DNA of 64,000 nt from positions 45,537,120-45,601,119 of the forward strand of contig CM056583.1 in the NCBI GenBank assembly GCA_029721435.1, given 5' to 3'. The stretch comes from Gymnothorax reevesii (lineage: Eukaryota; Chordata; Actinopteri; Anguilliformes; Muraenidae). Below are positions 58,511 through 64,000 of this stretch, piece after piece (the first letter of the stretch is position 1; every line of letters begins with the position of its first letter). Under the pieces are notes generated by a model. That model was not told where the DNA came from and did no database searches. It saw only the letters and a program-made list of their open reading frames with translations. The position numbers and the translations under genes are program-made.

Positions 58511-60554
58511 GCATATAATCACTGTTACTTTTCCATTGTTTGTATAGTCCTTTCCTTAGTTTAGCCCCTCCAAGTTCTGTGTAATAAATTCATATTTTAA
58601 ACATGGTGTCAGTTTTGGTACCTTATAATGTGGGAACCTGAGTCAAATTAGCCTATTTAAAGCTCCAGAAATCCTTAAGATTATTACTTTATATAGTCAT
58701 AAATTTCAGGGTTTTTTTTCTTTTTAATAAATTAAGCATCTCCAATCCCACCTGAATCTGGAATGTCCAATTAGCGGACTATGTACACAATCTTGCTCAA
58801 ATACGACCCCTTGTTGCCATCTCAGGAGAGCGAGACTGCTCGCGGCTCTCCTTTAAAGCACGCGCCTGTCAGCCCCTGCTTGTATTTACACTCATTGCTA
58901 GAAACTTCGCAAGTTCAGAACGAGGGCGGAGGATACCCGAACATGAGCATGCTTAGAATTTTACAGATGAACAATGCTGTTATTCAATAATCCCAAACTG
59001 GCAGTCCCTCCCAATTTATTTTCCTGCAGCGCGAAGCCAATTATACGCTGCTCTGAAAAGGCTACGGACCCCTGCTGGCTGGTACGACTGGGGTTCAAAC
59101 CTGGGTCGTGGTGGTCACTACTGCTCCGCAATGCAGCGCCTTAACCGAGTATTTTTATTAAATTATAAAAGTAATTTTATTAGACTGATTACTAACTTTG
59201 CAGGTTTCCTGCTACACCAAATTGGTATCCAACAGGAGGTTAATTTAGAAAAACATCTGAAATTATCCATCCGCGCCACTTCATATATTGCAAAGGCACA
59301 TCCCCAAGTGGGAAATCTCCCACCCTGAGCTGCAAGGCAAAATTCCTCGGCCCAATACAAAACAATATTTTAACATCGTAAAGGCCAATGAGCACTGCCC
59401 TCCATCTTTTTGCTTTCACCTAAAGGCAGCCCATTATTAAAAATGGCAAACAGTAAAGACTCACCGGATCTCCACCAGATGCAAAAGAAATAGACTGCAT
59501 ATGATGATTTGCTATAATCTGCAGGATAAAAAGAGACAAACGTAATGATTTTTGTCATCCAGTTTGCTTAATTAAAATACAATAATAACTAATCCCATTG
59601 TGTGCTTAACTGAATGTCTCTCCACATGACCAGTGATTAGCGTGTGAATACAGACTGTGCTAGATTAAACTGTTTGTTATCAACAATAAGATGAGTAATA
59701 TTGGGGAACAGTAGTGAATGTTATTTATATTTTCTTACCATCACAGCACTATATAATTTGATGTGAGAATAACATTTTTTTTGTAATATGTATTAATAAT
59801 ATGTATTGAACAATAAAACCCTCAAAAACATTAACCTCAAGGAAAGTATTTTAAATATTTGTGTTATGGTGCATTTTCTAAAAAAAAAAAAGATAAAGTT
59901 AGGCCAGTTATAAGGCTTCTGGTAGAGTTAAATGCCTGTCTACCTGTTTAGAGTCCGGTGTCATCAAGTTCAAACTGCTGGTTGAAATGTTCAGGTTGAT
60001 GCTCATTCCTGCAAATTGCAAGTTGCTCTTCCCTAGGATACTTGAGAGGGTTTTTGTGGGAGGCTGTAGGAAGAATCAGCAAAATGTTATAACCTCTCTC
60101 GCTATCGTAACTGTTATTACCCAGATTCATAACATTGTCAAAATAAATCTAATGTGCATAAATTATGTTTAATATTCAATGAACCAATCCATGAAGGCTA
60201 AATTACTTTCAAAGGCAGGGGCAATGCCTCTCTTCAGCAACATGAAACAAGTATGCAAAAACATTGCCCCTTCGTGACCACAATCCTGATCAGTGTGATA
60301 CAGCACTCTGATATAGAAGTTTGAATATTTAAAAACATGCCCTTTGATTGGGGATATTCTGCACTATGACTCATTGGTCACGCAGCATGTGTTCTCAGTG
60401 TCTGAGTAGAAGGCTGCATCTATGCCCACACAGTCCCACACATCACAGTCCCCCGCAGAACTGCAATTTACAGTCAGCCCCATTCCGTACCTTTCGCTTA
60501 CGAAACACTCCTCTGGCACCTGGGATAGCCTCACATACCAAACCGATAGCTTCC
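39925..60554 (-). CDS. shc3: Shc3 neuronal adaptor, partial gene (ten exons, 5' end outside window)
   Basis: This gives the overall span of the ten exons listed separately. Read from 60554 down to 39925 they encode about 430 residues: the PTB domain from the EAIGLVCEA helix onward, the CH1 linker, and a complete SH2 domain ending QPVARKE. In this family PTB and SH2 bind phosphotyrosine on activated receptors, and the phosphorylated CH1 tyrosines recruit Grb2-Sos to switch on Ras. Assignment to Shc3 over Shc1/2/4 rests on [50 protein letters not shown] and [13 protein letters not shown]. All nine introns are GT-AG and phase-consistent. There are no stops or frameshifts, so the gene looks functional. 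The CH2 region, the start codon and the first PTB exons are missing and should lie beyond 64000. It converges on s1pr3, as in human. Confidence 0.95.
40500..42475. repeat. Tandem repeat array rich in TGACCTTTGACCT
   Basis: Two 780-bp blocks (starting near 40670 and 41449 with cattcatagaatgacgactt) are followed by shorter units. The last three have exact 144-bp spacing. Each unit repeats a phrase like gtgaccttgacctttgacct then agattcacc. Exact TGACCTTTGACCT occurs at 40816, 41594, 42057, 42201 and 42345, with one-mismatch or partial versions near 40991, 41294 and 41752. It lies in the last shc3 intron. No ORF here is a gene. Confidence 0.9.
42872..44838 (+). pseudogene. Interrupted Tc1-like transposase
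   Basis: The N-terminus starts at an ATG at 42872 with [19 protein letters not shown] and a helix-turn-helix ending [10 protein letters not shown]. The frame resumes after the insertion at about 44005 with the DNA-binding stretch [36 protein letters not shown] and FAKWYWDF. It continues through the catalytic core: [12 protein letters not shown] (first D), [10 protein letters not shown] (second D) and [11 protein letters not shown] (E), spaced as in DD34E Tc1 enzymes. A further break lies near 44430-44490. The catalytic triad is still readable, but insertion and frameshift disable it. Confidence 0.85.
43040..44003. mobile_element. Unclassified repeat inserted in the Tc1 transposase
   Basis: It begins near cgcagacctccgccaagcac and ends ataacctccttggcgaaggt, an imperfect inverted pair. 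A caaacaaacaaac run lies near its right end. Internally two about 190-bp segments (from 43115 and 43305) are related. The Tc1 sequence before and after it joins directly, which defines the insertion. Such ends and the cagacaaacaaac tail occur in RTE-like retroposons, but the class is uncertain. Confidence 0.6.
45857..47467 (+). mobile_element. Near-complete Tc1-like transposon
   Basis: Inverted terminal repeats of about 180 bp (45859-46035 and 47285-47465) begin with caaaacccaaaaccagtgaa on the left and the equivalent on the right. TA dinucleotides flank both ends, as expected for Tc1/mariner insertion. It is the youngest-looking Tc1 copy in the window. Confidence 0.92.
46222..47244 (+). pseudogene. 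Tc1-like transposase, 340 codons with three stops
   Basis: A single frame without frameshift runs from ATG 46222 to TAA 47242-47244, interrupted at codon 60 (TGA 46399), codon 113 (TGA 46558) and codon 257 (TAG 46990). It reads [19 protein letters not shown], the helix-turn-helix [71 protein letters not shown] and [16 protein letters not shown]. The first catalytic position reads SEKS where active relatives have SDES, so the enzyme would be dead even without the stops. The second D and the E remain. Confidence 0.93.
47828..48123 (-). CDS. shc3: shc3 exon: end of CH1 and SH2 N-terminal half
   Basis: It encodes 98 residues plus the end of a split lysine codon: [17 protein letters not shown], then [15 protein letters not shown] and GDFLVRKS, where the arginine of FLVR binds phosphotyrosine. 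YVLTG and [11 protein letters not shown] follow. The PFEDA stretch is the AP2-adaptin-binding-type motif conserved in Shc proteins. The acceptor ctctccccag and the donor ACG|gtgagtg frame the exon. Confidence 0.97.
48570..48761 (-). CDS. shc3: shc3 CH1 exon with YVN tyrosine
   Basis: It encodes 63 residues, [10 protein letters not shown] through [10 protein letters not shown] to [14 protein letters not shown] is a consensus Grb2-SH2 site (YxN). YSLPE corresponds to YSTPE in human SHC3. The acceptor ctgcatctag and donor ATGA|gtaaga give phases 1 in and 1 out, matching neighbours. Confidence 0.95.
49248..49620 (+). pseudogene. THAP-domain fragment in a shc3 intron
   Basis: The frame begins [13 protein letters not shown] and continues [29 protein letters not shown]. 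CSxHF and the AVPTxF box are the C-terminal landmarks of the THAP zinc-binding domain. The first half (the initial C..C and the conserved W) is missing. The similarity fades after about residue 50. THAP domains occur in P-element-like transposases and host factors; which one this derives from cannot be told. It lies antisense to shc3. Confidence 0.6.
50006..50102 (-). CDS. shc3: shc3 CH1 exon (TYYQGRH)
   Basis: It encodes 32 residues, [16 protein letters not shown] through PLPVRQ, then a split glycine. The TYYQGRH...RQG pattern is specific to Shc2/Shc3-type CH1 linkers. Acceptor cctctgcag; donor CAGG|gtgagc. Confidence 0.93.
50310..50372. repeat. (AT)n microsatellite
   Basis: Two blocks of alternating at separated by gtat, in the shc3 intron between the YYQG and YYN exons side. 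Confidence 0.95.
50752..50908 (-). CDS. shc3: shc3 CH1 exon with YYN tyrosines
   Basis: It encodes 52 residues: [15 protein letters not shown], then [17 protein letters not shown] and [11 protein letters not shown] to SCQ. The tandem tyrosines in YYN are the other Grb2-recruiting site of Shc proteins. The proline/glycine codons contain a CTCF-core-like ccaccagggggc on the minus strand. Acceptor gtgtgctag; donor CAG|gtgcag. Confidence 0.95.
52040..52222 (+). repeat. UnaL2/L2-type tail or SINE with TGTAA repeats
   Basis: The phrase cgctctggataagagcgtct then gctaagaacctg and (tgtaa)n matches the L2-clade 3' tail, as at 25650. Sequence upstream (ctctgcacttttgtactgat) is probably the element body. 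Confidence 0.7.
52941..53136. repeat. 196-bp repeat with perfect 10-bp inverted ends
   Basis: It starts gtcccccgcc and ends ggcgggggac. Internally it has gagatatcgcattcacaaca and a ggatggacggacagacgg run near its right end, like the larger repeat at 43040-44003. Confidence 0.65.
54726..54855 (-). CDS. shc3: shc3 PTB exon (CHILEC...LQCP)
   Basis: It encodes [18 protein letters not shown] followed by [19 protein letters not shown] and PTLHG. These residues form the last strand and the long C-terminal alpha helix that closes the PTB peptide groove. Acceptor ttctgttctgcag; donor GCAG|gtgggt. Confidence 0.96.
55719..55770 (-). CDS. shc3: shc3 PTB exon ([17 protein letters not shown])
   Basis: This 52-bp exon encodes 17 residues and the first base of the next alanine codon. 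The [11 protein letters not shown] block is the most conserved PTB strand of the Shc family. Acceptor ctgaccgaacag; donor AGAG|gtacgc. Confidence 0.96.
57031..57960. mobile_element. 930-bp inverted-repeat DNA element
   Basis: The left end tgcagggtcattccatgtca and the right end in reverse complement (tgcggggtcattccatgtca) continue in inverted agreement for well over 100 bases (ctgaccatctcagattt; cttaataggatgtgtgc). A secondary inverted pair inside (gaaaatacacagcaaaatcc at 57211; its reverse complement at 57417) gives nested hairpins. No transposase. Confidence 0.82.
58471..58502. repeat. (CA)n microsatellite
   Basis: An uninterrupted cacaca run followed by tatatatgcatat. Confidence 0.95.
58735..59150 (-). 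repeat. tRNA-derived SINE, minus orientation
   Basis: On the minus strand it starts ctcggttaaggcgctgcatt (A-box-like), then ccaggtttgaaccccagtcg (B-box-like). It ends in cattccagattcaggtggga and gattggagatg, a tail shared with 22440-22490. Confidence 0.6.
59465..59518 (-). CDS. shc3: shc3 PTB exon ([18 protein letters not shown])
   Basis: A 54-bp exon encoding 18 residues, phase 0 at both ends. The stretch is nearly invariant between Shc paralogues. Acceptor tcctgcag; donor CCG|gtgagt. Confidence 0.96.
59944..60063 (-). CDS. shc3: shc3 PTB exon ([15 protein letters not shown])
   Basis: It encodes 40 residues, [20 protein letters not shown] followed by [20 protein letters not shown]. Phase 0 at both ends. 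It agrees closely with SHC3 (SHC1 has RPLSSILGRSNLKFAGM). Acceptor cctacag; donor CAG|gtagac. Confidence 0.97.
60491..60554 (-). CDS. shc3: shc3 PTB exon ([15 protein letters not shown])
   Basis: It encodes [21 protein letters not shown], preceded by the final base of an upstream codon (probably arginine of TR). This is the alpha-helical part of the PTB domain plus the basic KRK stretch. It is the most 5' shc3 exon in the window. Acceptor atttcccacag; donor AAG|gtacgg. Confidence 0.95.
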
Positions 60555-60949
60555 CTGTGGGAAATAGTGAATAGTGAGTGACAGTGGCCAACTGAACATT
60601 CATATTTTGGCACTTAGTCAATAGCAACAGAACACAAGGACTTTAGTACCATAAATAGATTTCATGGAGTCCAGGCACAACTCCTATTTTCCCCTCAAAA
60701 GCAATATCATACTTAACTGGATTTTTAAAACATCAGTGAGAGTTTATAATGCTTAAGTTCAATAGATTGTACCAAACTCAATGCAGGTACAATTCTGTAT
60801 TCAGTGCTCTGACATTCTCACACAAAAATAATAGAAATATTCTACTTTGCATATAGAAATACTTTTCTTTTTTCAATTCACAAAATCAAAAGCGATGCCG
60901 ACAAAACTTCATTTCCACACATAAATGTATTATAATAATACAATACAAT

Positions 60950-62643
60950 GGGAAGCGTAATGGAAACTCGACCTGGCTTAATCAACGCAGCTGAATCTGT
61001 GATGCAAACTAACGACTTCACATCTTTCTCAGCCAACCACATATGTAATGCTTGCATTCTATGCTTAGTAAAGCCGTTTGCATACTGGACGCGAAACGAA
61101 TTTTTCGCACGACTGATTACAGTCAAAGTCAATGCAAAGACGAGAATACACGCATCTGTTTATTCTTCTGTTTTCTTTCGTTGAAGTTAGACAACAGTCT
61201 TTATTAGGTCTCTCTTTTGAAAATTAGTCAGATGGATCGAACAGATTCAGGCTTTATTTCCACACCAGAGATAAAATAGTGCTTGTATTCAGTGACTGAA
61301 TCAATTCCATGACCATTGACATTGTGAATTAAATATCACATGCACGATCAAGATGCTCCATGTCCAGCACCCAGCAAAAAGTTAAAGTATTGATATGAGA
61401 ACAGATTTATAACGAAATAAAGAATAAAAATATACCACCAACAAACAGAACATCCAAAAAAGATGACGTGCAAATAAATAAATCGCAGGCATTGTACATT
61501 GTCCCGCGCCAATGTTGACTCACTTTATTGAGCAGAGCTCAAACAGAAACATTGATTGAAATTCTCGATACTCATCTTGAAGAACTGAGCCCTCTTATCA
61601 AAACTTTCATGCTTAATATCTAAAAGATTCAGTATATTTGAAGAAATTAAAAACAATAATCGACTGTCGGACACAAAGTTATATTGAAACCATCCGACTC
61701 TCAGACATGGAGATATATTAAAACCCTGTCCGACATCCGGACACGTGGATCCTGCGTTTAATGCAGCGAAGCAATCTGTCGTGCGAAAAATTTGTTTCGC
61801 GTCCAGTGTGCAAGCGGCTTAATACAACTATTACTGTCACTTAGGTTTTATCGTTTTAAGTGGGGGAAAGGAATACAGCCTGACTGCTATGATCTCGTAC
61901 TGAGTTAAGATCACATATTGAAAATAAATGCGTAATGTATCTTGCATTGTTATCTATGCATGTTAATGACAACATTTTAAGCAGCAACAGGGTGTAATAG
62001 TAGGAACACACTATCCATCGTTTCACTTCCCAATGATGCAGGCAGAAGAAATACATGAGCAACCGTTATATTTCATTCCAACTTCATAAGTTTGAATGAT
62101 CGGACGTAGTTTTCGATTCAAGTTCGCTAATGGTAATATACTCTTCCAAAAAAGAAACTATACATTGTTGTTTGCATCAATTTATTATACATGAAATGTT
62201 TTGAAAAATGTGTAAAACATATTGAAAAGAAAGTGTAATCAATAATTCAATATTTGTATTGTTTCTTTTTTGGAAGAGTATAATTCCAGAATGCCTCATA
62301 TTTGTAATGCTTAATATAGACGTAAACAGTGCAGAAAACAATCCTAACACAGTAACATATCATGCAGATATAGGGCAGAGGCTTCTTTATTTCAACACTT
62401 TAAAGGTGAGTAGAGGAGCTCATTTTATTGGTGAAGAGTTGACTTGGCTTTGTAAAACCCACTTAAGCCTTTTCTCCTCCCTCTTTGCCAAATGTGCCAG
62501 AGGGAGGGACAGAGGCAGGACAGAGGAGTACTTACACCAGGCTATACCGGGCACGAAATTGCAGCATACACCTAGACACACCCCGTTGGCGCGGTGCTCC
62601 AACTATTCGCCGCGCCAGCGCCTGGTCTACGAATTTAGAGCCC
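60950..62643 (+). mobile_element. Left-truncated copy C of the composite transposon family
   Basis: From gcgtaatggaaactcgacct at 60956 it runs parallel to copy B from 13498. It includes the nested inverted element (aagccgtttgcatactggac at 61071 to gtgtgcaagcggctt at 61820) and ends in the GC-rich terminus with gaatttagagccc at 62631-62643. The outer left terminus is absent. It sits in the shc3 intron upstream of the EAIGLVCEA exon. Confidence 0.78.
62137..62282. mobile_element. 146-bp MITE with long inverted termini
   Basis: tatactcttccaaaaaagaa at the left and its reverse complement at the right (ttcttttttggaagagtata) enclose about 100 AT-rich bases. Copy A of the host element lacks this insert at the equivalent place (near 21135). 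Confidence 0.85.
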
Positions 62644-64000
62644 AGTATGTCAACGCAGTTTTCCCCACCTAGATATCTACGTTTTCACAGAGACGGCATT
62701 TGTAGCATATGACTAATCGTCTACTGGCAGCAGAGCAGCATATTTTACAAATGAAGAGCAAATGATCATATTACAAAAATATGAGGAATACAGAATCATG
62801 CCAGGGATGCAAAGTCTGGCGCATTCGGCTTGACTCTCTCGCCTCTTAGTGGCAGTGATGTTCCTGTGCCGTAGTTAGCAATTACTCAATCAACACAGAC
62901 TGAAGAAGTTCACTCGCGGAATTCATGTCATTGCACATTGTTAATCAGTTTCACATGCATTACGGTGGTTTTCCCCACTAGTGTCACGGAAATTGATTAT
63001 GACTCGGGAATTCTCTCGCTTGTATTTACTGAAGGATTGAAAGCAATGGAATTACATAAAAGACTTTTGAAATGGTCTTATTTCATTTTAACAATTTAAA
63101 CAATCATGAAACACCGGCATTGTTTCCAATCCCTGAGTAAAGAGAAGCGTGAGAAGTCCTGAGTCATAATCGTTTTAGTGAGGTCCACTTTCACACAAGT
63201 GAAACTGAAACTTCAATGCACAAGGATTTTAATTCCGCGTGAGAATCTCATTAATAAGCGTTCATTGAATAATTGCGGACTTTGGTGAATATGTCAAAAA
63301 ATGAGAGAGACCTATATGCTGAATGCGTGAGACTTGGCATCTCTGTCATACAGATCAAAGACAATGCTCGAGACAGTATGACACCCACCACCAATTGGAC
63401 TAGGGTGTGAATTACATTCTGTCAAAATGACAGACGGCCTTCAAAATATTCAGTCATTATAAAAAAAAAATCCGTCAATGATGGAAAATATTCGATTAAC
63501 GCGACCTCTGGTGTAACATGAGATACTCATGCCGCATATCTTAGGAAAGCTAAGATTCTTGTGATCCAATTGATGTCAACCATTTCAAAATATAATCATC
63601 ACGGCAGCTTTAATCAACGCCTGTGTCAGACCAAAACCAAACAAACAAACAGTTACAAAACTGGTGTAACTCACCCATGAAGCCTCCTAGTACTCCTCCA
63701 GTCAAACATTTTCCCTCAAACATGGTCATGTTACATTCACAAAGCTCCAGTAAATCCAATCCAGTAAAGTATTTAGTCCAAAACACACTATTATACCAGT
63801 AAATATCCAGGAACAGCTGCTGCATAATTTGAAATGAGCTGGTGGATATCCACAAAGTTTGCTGTATTTGTAGTCGTAGCTCCGGAGCACATGTAAACAG
63901 TATGGAGCCATTTTATAGGCATTTCAGGCAAATTTTACCAGAGTGATTAGGGGATAAGTACTTTTCACATCCAATAGAATCAAGTATAACTCACTAACAC
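62644..64000. other. shc3 intron sequence, nothing recognised
   Basis: No shc3 exon, no RNA gene and no repeat with clear ends was identified. ORFs at 63610-63911 have no family resemblance. Confidence 0.45.

Larger units (their letters stand above)
55771..59464 (-). other. shc3 intron within the PTB region
   Basis: It holds the inverted-repeat element at 57031-57960, a (CA)n tract and a minus-strand SINE. Sequence 55860-57030 and 57961-58470 contains nothing recognisable. Confidence 0.6.

Noticed and set aside
58735..59150. tRNA gene on the minus strand
   Set aside because: Same reason: SINE body and tail follow, and the acceptor stem does not close.
63610..63911. Possible upstream shc3 exon near the window end
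   Set aside because: No residues matching the missing PTB stretch (around SMRSLDF) or the CH2 region appear in any minus frame between 60555 and 64000.

Overview
This is a stretch of ray-finned fish (teleost-grade) nuclear DNA. It has large introns with GT/AG splice sites, many simple repeats, a dense load of Tc1-like transposons, hAT-type and other small inverted-repeat elements, tRNA-derived SINEs, and LINE/SINE 3' tails ending in TGTAA-type repeats as in eel UnaL2. I cannot name the species. No bacterial features, CRISPR array or tRNA gene were seen.

Two host genes are supported, arranged tail to tail. On the + strand, s1pr3 (sphingosine-1-phosphate receptor 3) has an intact single-exon coding region at 6623-7714. 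A non-coding first exon ending near 5763 and a splice acceptor at 6461-6462 are likely. On the - strand, shc3 (neuronal Shc adaptor) is represented by ten coding exons from 60554 down to the stop codon at 39925. They encode most of the PTB domain, the whole CH1 linker with its YYN, YSLPE and YVN tyrosines, and the SH2 domain. Every junction keeps the reading frame. The first exons (CH2 and the start of PTB) lie beyond 64000. S1PR3 and SHC3 are also convergent neighbours in human, so this is conserved synteny. S1P receptors signal through G proteins; Shc3 couples tyrosine kinases to Grb2/Ras. I know of no direct functional link that explains their adjacency.

The rest is mostly transposon-derived. 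By region: 0.75-1.25 kb Tc1 fossil; 1.5 kb SINE; 8.6-9.6 kb Tc1 fossil; 10.28-15.11 kb a composite DNA transposon with a 3-bp duplication (ATG), carrying a 2.8-kb foldback and a second nested foldback; 15.9-18 kb Tc1 pieces; 20.77-21.94 kb a compact copy of the composite family (3-bp duplication GCT); 22.7-24.5 kb Tc1 fossil split by a hAT element with a perfect 8-bp duplication; 25.1-25.7 kb small inverted-repeat element plus a TGTAA-tailed repeat; 27.3 and 29.2-31.9 kb Tc1 fossils; 34.05-35.44 kb foldback; 36.7-38.4 kb Tc1 fossil split by a 149-bp MITE.

Inside shc3 the last intron holds a 2-kb tandem array carrying perfect DR1 nuclear-receptor motifs (40.5-42.5 kb), a Tc1-like element split by another repeat (42.5-45.0 kb), and the best-preserved Tc1-like element of the window (45.86-47.47 kb; three stops, no frameshift). 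Other introns contain a THAP-domain fragment (49.25 kb), SINE tails, a 930-bp inverted-repeat element (57.0-58.0 kb) and a third copy of the composite family (61.0-62.6 kb).

No clearly new coding system is visible. The most unusual items are the nested composite transposon with its palindrome, the DR1 array in the shc3 intron, and CTCF-core-like sites carried by repeats and by a shc3 exon.
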